Source: Akanthomyces muscarius (taxonomy: Eukaryota > Ascomycota > Sordariomycetes > Hypocreales > Cordycipitaceae). Taken from it: DNA of 64,000 nucleotides. Below the pieces are notes generated by a model, which ran no database searches, had not been told where the DNA came from, and was given only the letters and a program-made list of their open reading frames with translations. The stretch is taken from the NCBI RefSeq assembly GCF_028009165.1, contig NC_079245.1, positions 310,001 to 374,000 on the forward strand. The letters are read 5' to 3'. The position numbers and the translations under genes were made by a program. Below are positions 38,724-49,800 of the stretch, piece by piece. Numbering within the stretch: position 1 is the first letter of the stretch; each line of letters opens with the position of its first letter.

Positions 38724-41700
38724 TCACAGCATCTGTGCTACGGCGCCGTGCCCTTCCTCTAAAGCTAATGCACGCGGCGTTTGCCCCTCGCTGTTCTTCG
38801 CACTCCTATTCGCACCCTTTTCAAGCAGCAGCTCGACCAGGCTTGCTGATCCGTCAGCTGCGGCCGCCATCAAAGTTGTCCAGCCACGCAAGTCTCTGGC
38901 CTCGGTATCAGCGCCCCTATCTAACAACAGTGCCACCAGCACCGCATCTTCGTTGGCAATGGCAATCTGCAACACTGTGCAGCCGTATCCATCTTGGGCC
39001 TCGATGTTAGCGCCCCTCTCTAATAACAGTGCCGTCAGTGGCGCATGCCCGTTGGTGACGGCAATAGGCAAGGCTGTAGGGCCATGAGTGCGGCTTGCGG
39101 CGTTGATATTCACAGTCGCACCGTGGTCCAGGAGAAGCCTCGCGATGCCGACGTTGCCACCGCACACGGCGTCGAGCAGCGGTGTCTGGTGGTCGAACTG
39201 CAGTGTCGCATTCGCATCGGCCCCGTGGGTGAGTAGCAGCCGCACCACTTCCTCGTAACCCTTTCTCGCCGCCAGATGGAGCGGCGACCCCGATTTTGCC
39301 CTGACGTTGACGTCGACGCCGTCGGCGAGGAGACGCTTCACCATGCCGACATGGCCGTGAAAGCTTGCCACCGCGAGGCTGGCCGCGGCCTGTGACGGCA
39401 CCGTGCAGCCAGCATTGTACGACCGGGACAGCTCGCTCCATCCCTTGAAAAGCTGCGTGTTGACGTCGCAGATACTGACCGCCGCCGACATGATGGTGGC
39501 GTCGGCCGCAACGTTTGCCTCGCGAAAGTGTGTCGCCCAGTGGATGGCTGCGTAGGAAAAGAACTGTCCGATTCTTGACTCGAGGAACGATTCTGCATCC
39601 GCTCCAAGGGACGAATACCCGTAGTTTTCGTGTGATAACTCCGCTTCCGTCTCGCTGGAACATAGGATCCCAATGTGGTAGCCCGGCAAGTTCAGGAGGC
39701 ACACACAAGCGCGCGCGAGAATGTCGTGCGCGCTCGGCATTGTGAAGGACTGATGCCAACTCTTGCTCGTGTCAGTAACCCGCGTCGTCGTCGTTACCAT
39801 CTCTGTTGAGTGCTGCAGGAGGAACTCGCGCGCCGTCTGATGCAGGAAATATACCCGATCGTGGTGGACAGAGAGAAACAGCCCGCACGCAGACCGAAGA
39901 CGCGCCTGAAAGTCACAGTTTTCCTCCAAATCAAGATCATCAAAAGAATTGGTCTTCATGTTGATGCGCAACGCAATATTTAGTTCAGCCAGCTTTAGTG
40001 GCCGTGCCGCCGCCAGGGTTATTCCAAGCGCGTTTCGCACCAGTCGACGCTCAGTCCCGTCGCAGCGGTTGAGGATCTTCTCATACGCCTGACTGACATT
40101 TTCCGGGAGCGTGTTGACAATTTCATTGATTCCCTTTTCCGTCTTTATCAAGTTTTGGCGCATCAGATGGTCAAACACGAGGTAGATCCACAAGTAGGTT
40201 CGGTGCGCATGTGCTTTAAGTGCCCTCTCCAGATGGGTTGCCACTGGGCCCGGTAACTTTTTGTTCTCTTTGAGAAGAGCGACGCGATAGGTAATGACGT
40301 GGTCAACCTCTTTTCTGATTGCTTTAGACTCTTCTTCGCCCGGGACACGAATATCAGAAAAAGCATGCAGGAGACCATTGAACTCGGACACGATCTGCTC
40401 ATAAGGGCGGCATGTCATAAGGTAGCGTAGCGACCCACGGTGGAAATCTTCACCTGCCCTATCAAACTGCCTCATAACCCTTTGTACGAGGTCGCCAAAG
40501 TCTGATTCTGCACATTCGTCGAGGGCGTCGAGGACAATGATGGTTGGTCCAGCGTCGGGGTCACTGGTGGCATCGTGGAAAACTCGCCAAAGTGACTTGG
40601 TGGAATGTATCAGCTTCTCCCCATCCTCGCGGAATCTTGGCATGGCGTATTTAATCAGGGAAGGCCGCTGGGAAAATAACTGGTGTAGTATTGCACAGAG
40701 TGCTTGTCGGATCGTGTTTTGGTCCTGGTCTTTGAAGAAGAAATAGCAAATTGTTGCCGAGCGAGGAAGAACATGGTCAATGAGGTACTTGGCCAGCACC
40801 GACTTCCCGCAGCCTGGGTCTGCAGACACGAGAAGTGGGCCAGAATCTTGCTTCAACCACTTCTGAAAGTGTTCGTGTCGATGAAACCAGAGACAGGTAT
40901 CTTCGACGCGCTCCTTGACGCGGTCCTTGTACCACTCATACGTAGCATCTCTTGCTCCAACCACGAGGCGAAAGGTTTGGTGACATCGTTGCTCGTCATT
41001 GGATAGCTGGTATTTAGCAGTGTTCTCTTGTATCTGGAGCTGTTTCTCTGCGACTTCGAGCTGTTTTTTTGTTGTGTCGAGATGCTCCTCGGCTACCTTC
41101 ATGATGCCTGTCCAGGATTGATTAACACCTACTCCTTCCCGTTGTTGATACATAATGCGTTACCAGACATGACATCCGCCATTCTCGCCTCAGATTCCAC
41201 TCTGCTCGGCACTATTTCGGACAAAAGATCTCTTGCGTATGCTGCCGCTACCATGGCCGCGTATCTCTGCCATTCCTTGTTCTTGTGCGTGTCGGAATAG
41301 TCACATATCCCACGAATGACGATGCATGGGAAAGGGTCCATCAAGCCGGCTGCTTCCATCTCGAAGCAGAGAATGCCGTGACTCTCGCTGAGTGCATCTC
41401 TAAACTCGGCGTTCTTAATGAGTTTGTTCCCCGAGGCGATGGTTCCGTAATGAATGAGTATCTGGTCCTCGTTCTCGTCTCGTGCAGGTCTTGACACTAG
41501 TCTAGATGCCTTAGTACCGCACATCTCCAGACAGTCCAAGTCGTTAGTTGCTAGGTGTAGGAAATCGGATTTATAAAGTCGATCGCTAGCGGCATCTGGC
41601 CACCTGTATTTCTTCCGCAGTCTGGGCTTTTTCTGCAAAGCATCATCGATGCTTTCCTCGAAGTGGTGCCCATCGATCTCATACTTTGCCTCCAGACCGC

Positions 41701-42265
41701 TCACTGCTGCCCGCAAAATCAACGGGGGCTTATTCAAGACACCCGTCTGTTGAAAAGGCTGGCCTTGTATATTTTTTCCGAAATCGTATTGTATCACACT
41801 GCTTTTGTCACCCTGAGGACAGCTGACGACGATGTCCCCAAGACGAATGTCATCCTTGCGGCTCGGCGCGCCGCCGCCGATGCCAACCATGAGCCCGATC
41901 CTTACATTAGGGAAACTGTGCATCATTTCGCTCGCAGCTGTGGCTGCGGAGGTCGTTCCATAGCTTCCAAAAGGTAAAACGGCAATGACGACGTTGTGCT
42001 TGCCCATCTGACCAAGCGTGTAATGGTTCTTATCGTTGAGGGACAGATGATCTGGCTTCTCATGTGTATTGTCCAGGAAGGCCTGCGCAGCAACATATTC
42101 GATAGAAAGGGCACATATCCAACCTATAGTATATTCTGCATTGTCGAAGGTAGGTTTTGGAGCGATATTTCTGATCTGTAGCGAGTTTTGATCGTTCAAC
42201 TTCCTCTCTTTCTCAGCATAATAACCTACAATCTCTCCGTCGCCTGGTGCTGTTCTTTTCGCCAT
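38724..42265 (-). CDS. NLR-like STAND protein: PNP_UDP - NACHT - ankyrin repeats (1161 aa)
   Basis: Exons 41164-42265 and 38724-41107. Residues about 45-360 form a nucleoside-phosphorylase-type domain: YTIGWICALSIEYVAAQAFL, GLMVGIGGGAP, CFEMEAAGLMD and RGICDYSDTHKNKEWQRY, so the nucleoside-binding Glu and the catalytic Asp are kept. A helical linker (KKQLEVAEKQLQIQEN) follows. The NACHT ATPase has Walker A ADPGCGKSVLA at about 463-472 and Walker B IIVLDALDEC at about 556-566. About seven ankyrin repeats (930-1161), e.g. GSPLHLAARKGYEEVVRLLL and GWTTLMAAAADGSASLVELLL, make the sensor end. The architecture matches fungal NOD-like receptors of incompatibility and innate defence. PNP-type effectors in such proteins include enzymes that cleave nucleotides such as ATP (established for some relatives). 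Activity here is not shown. All key motifs look intact. Confidence 0.93.
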
Positions 42266-43892
42266 TTGAGCGGGGAATTAAAGGAAAAAGATAAACGATG
42301 GCCGGTATCAGTAGCGTAATGGCGAATGTTGATTTATTTGGCTTCTAATCCGCTGGTCTGTCTGTTTAGATACTGGGTAGCTTCTTGCACACAATGATTC
42401 AATCGGGCACTTTCGAGTCAGCGGGACCATTGCATAGAATCTTGGAGGCAAAACTTTTACATTTGGAATTGAGAAAGAACTTTCTCCACTGCAAACATCT
42501 CTCAAACGGCTCAACTATAATAGTTTGGCATTTGACAGCTCATCCTGCCACGAGAGTCCGACACGGAGGCACGGGCGTGCTGCAGACACGGAGGTACTCT
42601 GAGACACACTGGCGGGCGATTGTGTATATATTTGCGCAAACATCTTAACCTGTCGCGCCGGAACGAGAAGCGTCGGATTGCAGTGCGAGCTGCCGTCCTG
42701 ACAAACAATTGTCTATCCGGTGGAAGCAGGCCGCGAGGCTCCTGAGCAGGGGTGGCCACGGTGCACCCACTAGAAAAGTCAAGGAAATTTATGGCCTTTG
42801 AGCTACATGTTGACCCCATTTCAATTTTACTATATCGACAGAGCATTACACTAGTACCACGGCTTTTACCCAGATGGGCGACTGTTCCGCAGCAGGGGAT
42901 TTCTGGCCTTTACCCTATACCTTTACTAGAAATTATAACGCTGTTGCTAGCGAGCGCCACAATAGCGAAAGAAGGCCGAAGTAAAAGTCGCAAGTAGGCT
43001 GAAGCTCAGTTGGATATTTTATGTGTGTTTCGGGCACTATTATCATCAAAGACTGAAATAGCGCTTGAAAAGTGCGCATCACGGCGCCATCACGGCGTTG
43101 CGACTCAAACACTAAGTGAAAACGGGGTGGAGAGTGAGAAATACCCAAAATCAAAAGAACAATATGACGAAAGAAACAAAAGATGAAGCAAGAAGAGTTT
43201 GTTCCCTGGAACAGAAAGAAATGTTGTGTCATTCTTAGTTAGACATTCTCGTACACAACCTTGCGGTTTTTTGTCGTCTAAGCTGTTCAAGCGAGACAAC
43301 GGGAAACAAAGCTATCCCACTTCTCCATCTCAGAGAAGAAATACAATTTTGTCGCCAACTTTCTAGCAAGACTGTCACAACATACGATTGCTGAGTCAAG
43401 TTAGCACGCTAGCTCTGGCTCTAACGCCGGCTCTGCTACAATCCAGCATCTTCACAGCGACGGCACACAGCGGCTTGTCATGACCATGAAGCCACCAACG
43501 GCTGCTGTTTCAAGGGCTCTGCAGGTCTCGCCAGCGCAGTCTAATTTTGATAGTGAAAAAGAAGGATTAATGGAACTGGCCATTGTCTTTAGTTGAGTCT
43601 CTTGTAAGGATATGGCGCGCCAGGCTGTCTGGGGTGGGTCAAACGTCAACGAGCGCGGCATCGCGCCTCTTTCGGGACTCGGCGGTGTCTGCATGTCGTA
43701 AGTCCGGCGTTCATCGTCTTGTTCCATGGAACCGGCAGTTGCTGGATTTCAGGACTGGCGCACAGCCTTGTTTATAGTGCAGCTGGCATGCATATTTATT
43801 TCTTGGGCCGCAAGATCATGCAGAGAACCTGCGTCTTGTCACACCCAACACAACCAAGATATCACCGCTTTTATCAAAGACAAAGAATTACG
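42266..43892. other. Spacer between NLR-like gene and O-methyltransferase
   Basis: 1.6 kb divergent spacer. About 43076-43096 holds two copies of a 10-base CATCACGGCG unit. Otherwise only short frames. Confidence 0.45.
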
Positions 43893-45330
43893 ATGGCGCC
43901 TATGCCAGAGTCAAACCCGAGTATTGCTCTGATTGAGCAGCTTTCGAATCTTGCGCCTCTGCTGGCGTCAGGCGACAACACGAAAGCAAAGAATCAGGCT
44001 ATCCAGCTTAGTCGCCAGCTAACTGGCAGCTTGTCTCACCCGGCCAGCGCTGCCGTAGAGCTAGCTTTTGCAGTAAATTGTTGCAAAAATCATCCGTGTC
44101 GCGCAGAGTCTACTAACATGAGTCAATCGCAGCCTTTCATTACTGTGGCGGCACGAATCGCAATTGGCATGGGCTTGTTTAAATTGATTGCCGACAATCA
44201 AGGGCCAATCTCCTCAAAAGACCTGGCTGAGAAGTCAAGTGGCGAAGAACTGTTGATTAGTAAGAGAAAGCTAAAATCGATTGATTTGATATGGTTACTA
44301 ACAAGCATTTCTCAGTCCGCACACTGCGCCCGCTGGCCTCTGTTGGAGTTGTCAAGGAGGCAGGCGAGCGACTGTGGGAGCCCACGCCAGTGACACACGC
44401 CATGGCGACCGAGGAAATCTCCGCAGGACATCGAATGATGTGAGTCTGCCGGTTTTCCAATAGCAGTTACATGAAGATACTGACAATTGTAGTGGTGAAA
44501 TGATTGTGGGCGCCGCGCAAAAAGCACCCAAGTACCTGAAAGAATATGGCTACCGGTGCCCTGCAGACCCCCGCGATGGGCTGATGCAGTTTGCCTTTCA
44601 AACCAAACTGACCACATTTGAGCTCTTTAGCTCCATGCCTCCAGTTCTGAGAGACTTTAATCTCTTCATGGGAAATACCATGGGTGCGCGAGACTATTGG
44701 GTTGACTGGTATCCCGTCGAGCAGCAGCTATTGGACGGCGCCCACGACCGGACTCCCTTTCTCGTTGACGTCGGTGCCGGCAAGGGCCACGACCTTGTCG
44801 CCTTTCACGAAAAATATCCCAACAAAGGGAGACTCGTGCTGCAAGATCTGGCTACTGTGACGGACAGCGTCAAGGAGACTCTCGACCCCGCAATTGATGT
44901 GATGACTTATAATTTCTTCACAGAGCAGCCCGTCCATGGTAAGCCATCCACCAACAGCGTACACGCCCCAAGACAGTGCTAACATGACGGCACAGGTGCA
45001 CGCGCATACTTTTACCACCACATCTTACACGACTGGTCCGACGAAAAATGTCTGGAAATACTGGCCCCTCTGAAAAAGGCCATGACGCCGGGCTACTCCA
45101 AGGTTCTGCTTCACGAGATGATCGTGCCTGAGCTGGGCGCGTCCACGTTCCACGCCATGCTGGACATGACTATGATGGCGTTTAACGCGGGAATGGAGCG
45201 GACTGAAAGACAGTGGCGCGAGCTGCTGGACAAGGCGGGCTTCGAAGTGGTGAAGGTCTGGGCGCCGATGCAGGAAGACGCGGATGGTATCGTAGAGGCT
45301 ATGGTGAAGGTGGATGCACCATTTTCTTGA
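43893..45330 (+). CDS. SAM-dependent O-methyltransferase (COMT type, 403 aa)
   Basis: Exons 43893-44072, 44133-44259, 44316-44439, 44493-44938 and 44996-45330. It transfers a methyl group from SAM to a hydroxyl of a small, usually aromatic or polyketide, metabolite. The N-terminal half is the helical dimerisation/substrate domain (FITVAARIAIGMGLFKLI). The SAM loop is LVDVGAGKGH (234-243), followed by RLVLQDLATV (acidic loop Asp). The catalytic base His304 lies in HHILHDWSDEKC. The end (VPELGASTFHAMLDMTMMAF) contains the expected substrate-lining segment. Length is typical. Intron phases all agree. It is not flanked by a synthase, but a P450, an NmrA-like reductase and a second methyltransferase follow within 20 kb. 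The start at 43893 has another ATG nine bases on. Confidence 0.9.
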
Positions 45331-45697
45331 GCCAGGTAACTAGTTAAAAATAGACTTATACGCCAGTCGCATATTTCTCGCATTTATGTGCAGTCTTTTC
45401 TAGCGTCGCACAATAGTGCTTCTGAACCTAGAGGTCCTAACATTAGCGCCCACTCCTTCACTTGCCCACTTGTTCACCTACTCACTTGCGAGCAGCTACA
45501 TAATATGAGCTACGTAATCTGAGATTTCTTTGGCACTTTTAAAAAAGGAGTATCAAGTCACTAGGAATTTGGTCGATTTCTAGCCCTGAAGGCGTGATGG
45601 TCCTCGGATAGTATAGTAAGGAACCGGCTACATCTTTCGGCTTGTATGCCGTCATGTGTGTGACAGCAAGACCAACTCCTCCCTGCCCAACATTTAT
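45331..45697. other. Spacer between convergent genes
   Basis: 367 bp between the ends of the O-methyltransferase and the phosphoesterase gene. Nothing seen. Confidence 0.5.
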
Positions 45698-46951
45698 CTA
45701 ACCATAGAGATACGTCTTGTCGTTAGGAGTCTCTGGGTACGAATCCTCTCCGTATGTTGAGTTGAGAGAAATGGCGCCAACAATGCCACCTGATTCAAGG
45801 CGAATATGAGAGTCAAACACAAATTTCTTAATATCGTCCTTGCTGAACAGCAGCTCACGGGAGCCACGGATCCAGTTGCCGTAGCCGCCGTAGCCGGTGT
45901 GCTGGCCAAAGCAAAGGTGCACGCCACGACCCTTGACGGTCATGCCGGGGAGCTTCTCCGTCCACTTGTGGCACCAGGAGTTGGCGTGATCGTGGCCAGA
46001 GAACAAGCCCATAAAACCTTCGGTATTCACAATAGCATTCATAAAGGGAACGTCTTGAAGGCCGTATTTGCAGTCAGGGTTGCCGTCAGTGTTGTCGATG
46101 CACCAGCCCTGACCCTGCGGACTTGCCGTCTCGTCGTTGATGCCTGGCTGATGGTACTTGTCGACACCTTTTTCCTGCAGCCTGACCATGGCGTAGGGAG
46201 GAATGTGCGTAAAGCCAACGGAGGGGATCACCTTCTGGTACTTGTTGCGCATTTCGGCCGTGGTCTGCTGAAACCACTCAACAACCTTGGTGTCAACCCA
46301 GTTAGGGTTTGAAACAGCCTTGTTGCCTACCTCCTGGTAGCGACGGCCACCGCGAGAGTCAAAGAACCAGAGTATGAGCTCAGGACTACACTTGCGAATG
46401 TCCTTGCCGCTGTTGCAGCCGGCAGGGTACACGGGCAGGTAATAGTTGGTGGTGCCAACGTCGCCCTGAACCATTCTGGTTGTCCTGGCGCCGGCAAACA
46501 TTTGCTCACGCGCCAGTAGCGTGTCGCCGTCCAGCTGAGTTTGGTGGTCGTGGTTGCCGTAGGTTGAGCCCCAGGTAAGACCACGGTCAATCAACGGCTT
46601 GACGAGCTGGTCGACATAGTGGCTTGCGTTATGCTTGAAGGCACTATCAGCGTTGATCAAGTCGCCATTGAACACGGCAAAGTCGGGCTTTTCCATATCC
46701 AGCACGTCACTAATAACCTTGACACCCTTCTTATCCTGCAGCAGGCAGCCCGGGTGCCAGGCGCACATGGCCAAATGAGTGTCCGAAAATACGGAAACGT
46801 GAAAAGTGCCATCCTCGCGGAATTTCAGGATGGCGTTAGGGTCGGCCGGGCGGGTGCCGATGGTGGACTGATGGGAAAGCCCAATGGCGAGGCAGAGGCA
46901 AAGAATGAAGGAACGCATGCTTTGGAAAGTCGGCATGCCGAGCATCGCCAT
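45698..46951 (-). CDS. Secreted metallophosphoesterase (Dcr2/calcineurin-like)
   Basis: Single exon, 417 aa from the ATG at 46951. The ATG at 46918 begins MRSFILCLCLAIGLSHQ, a clean signal peptide, and is probably the true start (406 aa). Metal-binding motifs of the calcineurin-like family appear in order: FSDTHLA, FNGDLIN, TYGNHDHQTQ, VGFTHIPPY and GLFSGHDHANSW. ELILWFFDSRGG is typical of the Dcr2/Sia1 group of fungal phosphatases. Six or more cysteines suit an extracellular or vacuolar protein. It hydrolyses phosphate esters with a two-metal centre. Natural substrate unknown. It is convergent with the O-methyltransferase. Confidence 0.9.
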   Translation of the reverse strand: MAMLGMPTFQSMRSFILCLCLAIGLSHQSTIGTRPADPNAILKFREDGTFHVSVFSDTHLAMCAWHPGCLLQDKKGVKVISDVLDMEKPDFAVFNGDLINADSAFKHNASHYVDQLVKPLIDRGLTWGSTYGNHDHQTQLDGDTLLAREQMFAGARTTRMVQGDVGTTNYYLPVYPAGCNSGKDIRKCSPELILWFFDSRGGRRYQEVGNKAVSNPNWVDTKVVEWFQQTTAEMRNKYQKVIPSVGFTHIPPYAMVRLQEKGVDKYHQPGINDETASPQGQGWCIDNTDGNPDCKYGLQDVPFMNAIVNTEGFMGLFSGHDHANSWCHKWTEKLPGMTVKGRGVHLCFGQHTGYGGYGNWIRGSRELLFSKDDIKKFVFDSHIRLESGGIVGAISLNSTYGEDSYPETPNDKTYLYG

Positions 46952-47719
46952 GTTGGAGAAAGCTTTGTGGTAGCTGTGACGGTAAGCTCTAATTACTTAT
47001 CATGTTTCTTTTGCGAGTGCCAGCAGAATTGTGTATTTATACTCGACGCCCCTTGCGCTTGGTGCGCAGCTATGCGAGCGCCGTTGAGGACCGACACTTG
47101 CTCTGGAGAACTCGCCCATGTCGCCACCGCCAAGAGGCACTGATGATGGATGATGCTGTTGATTTTTCCTCGAATGGCCAGTGTCTGACAACGTTCGCGC
47201 AACGTGGGCGCTCCATCACCTTGTGCCCTTGACCCTTTGCAGCGGTTTGTTGCGGCCCTACTTCTAGAGTATCGAGTAGACTGAGCTCATAATTAATTAG
47301 CTGCATAATATACATTTAGACAGCATGGCCAAAGCCAAGGGCTCTATTCTTTTCATCCGCGGTATGGCGCCAAGCACCACGTGCATAGCAGGATGCAAAT
47401 TAATATTTCCTTTCATAGAAGTAATGCTAACAGGCTTCTCCCCACAGCACTTGCCAAGTCCGCGAGCCCACTCAACCAATTTAAAAAGAACAAGTTCATA
47501 CCTGATGGAGTGAGTAGGATTAAAAAGCAACTGTCTTTTCTATTCTGGCGGTGTGGAACATTTTTTTCGGCTGAATGAGGCTCAGAAAAGCCGTCCTTGA
47601 TGCATCTACACTTGAACTAGAGCACAGCCTTACAGGGCATATACTTTCAGAAACTAAAGTAAGAGGGTCTTTTTTTGCGAGCTCCTCGATTCATATCCTT
47701 CGTTTCCTGTCTGTCTCCG
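46952..47719. other. Spacer, nothing seen
   Basis: Promoter of the phosphoesterase gene and 3' flank of the membrane-protein gene. Only short frames on both strands. Confidence 0.45.
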
Positions 47720-49222
47720 TCACCCTTCCTTGTTTTTAATGAAGTTCTCGTTCCATTCCGAGTACCGACTAGTCCCTTCCTCCACAATGGGATACTTGTC
47801 CAAGCTCTCATACCACTGCATCAAGCTACCGAGCAGTATCATCCAGCTACCCCAGAAGGATGCAATACTGGATTGCTTTTCCGCAAATTGCACTCCATGC
47901 TGGCCAAGAAGGCCAAATACGGCCGACAGCAGAAAACCCACGCAACCGACGAGCTTCCAAAAGCCCACGTGCCAGCCAAGCACGTTGGGCGCGGGTAAGT
48001 ACCATTTTTGCTGGGTCTCCAGCATGAAGAGCAAGGAAGCGGCTATAAAGCCTACGCATCCGACCATTTGCGGTGCCCAGTTTGCGCCATCAAGGACAGG
48101 CTGGGATAAGTGCTCCGTAATGCCAGGAAGAGTCGTGAACTTGCTCAACCAGAACAGTGACCCGGATACGAGCTGTAGCGCGCATGCAAGAAACCCAATT
48201 TCGTAAAGAAAATGAGTTCTAAAGTCGTGCCAAGAGGGCCACCATAGCCAGTTATACGAATGGGAATGATCCGCTTCCCCGTTCTCTGCTGCTAATAAAT
48301 CGTCTTGGCTGCCTGACCGGAGCCATCCATTTGCAGTTGCTTCGTCGTGGCCACCATTTCGGTCACTAAAGCTTTGTGCATTATTGTCTTCATTTTCATC
48401 CTCATGTGCATCTTGGGTGTCGTGGTGGGTCCTTTTTGCGTGATAGTGATGCTCGCAGTTTCCTGGGTGAATTTCCGCCTCCGGCCGAATTCCTTTCAGA
48501 GTTCGCTCAACAGCCCAGCCGAAGCAGCCGCTCCGGTTGGCATTGACGGCTTCCAAGAAAAGTAGATAACTGCCTAAGAAGAGTGTGGAGGCACCTGCAA
48601 AGCCGGTCCATGTGCTGGCGGGCTTGAAGTCTTCCGAGGAACCCTTCCCAACCGCCGGCAGCAGAACGGTGAACCCATTCACTACCCAGACTATTGAGCC
48701 CACCGTGAACACAATAGCTACGCACCACGATAGATCCCAGTAGGGAAATCTCGTGAAAAGAGCTAATATTCCTCGAAGCGTGGCCGGTAGCGAGTTTGTT
48801 GGCTCCAGCGTTCCGTGCGGTTGCTTTTCGCCGTCTTCACCCCGGCGAAGGACGAGCGCATGCCGGCCTTTTCGATTGTCGCGAGAGCGCCAAACAAAAG
48901 ATAACACGTCGTCTTTGCGTTTGGCCGGAAAATGTCCTTCGCGTTCTCCCTCTTCCTCAGTCGAGCGCTGTAGCTGCCTCTCATCAGACGACGCATGATC
49001 CGTCGCGTGACCGTGTCCGGCTGTTGATGGGTTATCGTGGGATGGGTTCCAGCCACTCCATGAGTATTGGGCGGATGTAGGGTTCCAATTCTTGAAAGCT
49101 CCTGTTGCGCCCAGGAGTGATAGGGAAGCGTCGTGATCAAAAGGCTGGTCTGAGTCGAACCTTTCGTTGCGTGGCTCGTTCGAGCTCGCCGTGTTTGACT
49201 CGCAGTGGCTCCCTCGAGACAT
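47720..49222 (-). CDS. Fungal integral membrane protein of unknown function (500 aa)
   Basis: Single exon. The first 150 residues are polar, rich in Ser, Asn, His and Glu. Then come at least six membrane segments: WCVAIVFTVGSIVWVVNGF, TGFAGASTLFLGSYLLFLEA, then, after a His/Asp-rich loop of about 90 residues (HYHAKRTHHDTQDAHEDENE), FLYEIGFLACALQLVSGSLF, VGCVGFIAASLLFML, KLVGCVGFLLSAVFGLLG and FWGSWMILLGSLMQWYES. The segments occur as related pairs with W/G-rich loops. I recognise no enzymatic or transport motif. The His/acidic loop could bind metal ions, which is speculation from composition. Proteins of this design are widespread in filamentous fungi without assigned function. Confidence 0.75.
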   Translation of the reverse strand: MSRGSHCESNTASSNEPRNERFDSDQPFDHDASLSLLGATGAFKNWNPTSAQYSWSGWNPSHDNPSTAGHGHATDHASSDERQLQRSTEEEGEREGHFPAKRKDDVLSFVWRSRDNRKGRHALVLRRGEDGEKQPHGTLEPTNSLPATLRGILALFTRFPYWDLSWCVAIVFTVGSIVWVVNGFTVLLPAVGKGSSEDFKPASTWTGFAGASTLFLGSYLLFLEAVNANRSGCFGWAVERTLKGIRPEAEIHPGNCEHHYHAKRTHHDTQDAHEDENEDNNAQSFSDRNGGHDEATANGWLRSGSQDDLLAAENGEADHSHSYNWLWWPSWHDFRTHFLYEIGFLACALQLVSGSLFWLSKFTTLPGITEHLSQPVLDGANWAPQMVGCVGFIAASLLFMLETQQKWYLPAPNVLGWHVGFWKLVGCVGFLLSAVFGLLGQHGVQFAEKQSSIASFWGSWMILLGSLMQWYESLDKYPIVEEGTSRYSEWNENFIKNKEG

Positions 49223-49800
49223 CGTAATTTGATCTCAGTGATTGGTGAGACTACAGATAGGCCGTGTAATGAAGATGAAAAATTCATTTTCGGTATATGA
49301 AGAAAATTTTGCGTTGTCATGGATCCGTGCTCTGCGATGATGTCACGGGCTGTCATTATATCCACACAATAGAGGTTTGAGATAGCAAACCGAGAAAAAA
49401 AAAAGCGGCTATTTTCATATGCAAGTTCAGCACATATTGGATTTTATTTGAACACCGTGTATCCAGTGTTGAACTACATTTAAATTTATTTGTACAATGT
49501 CGGCCGAGAAGCAGCATCGCGCGCAGCCGCTGGTGGAGAAGCCAGAAGCCCCTCCATCCCTGGCCCAGTCTCAAGTCCACAGTATGGCCAATGTTTGTAC
49601 ATCTTTTGTCTACCGCAGTTATAGTATTCAGTACCTTTTTTGGCGGTTCTCTCTTTCGGCAACGCCAGGTTTCGGCTTTCACCTGACCTTGGAACAACTC
49701 TGCTCATGTTATCTTGGCTCCTCTGCCGCCATGACGGCCAGCTCAAAAAATGGTTCGTTGAGTTGTGGCAAGTATTCATTTCGCTCCTCATATGCACAAT
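49223..49800. other. Spacer, no gene supported
   Basis: A plus-strand frame at 49497 begins MSAEKQHRAQPLVEKPEAPP and could be a first exon, but I found no continuation. It overlaps the 3' flank of the P450 gene. Confidence 0.35.
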
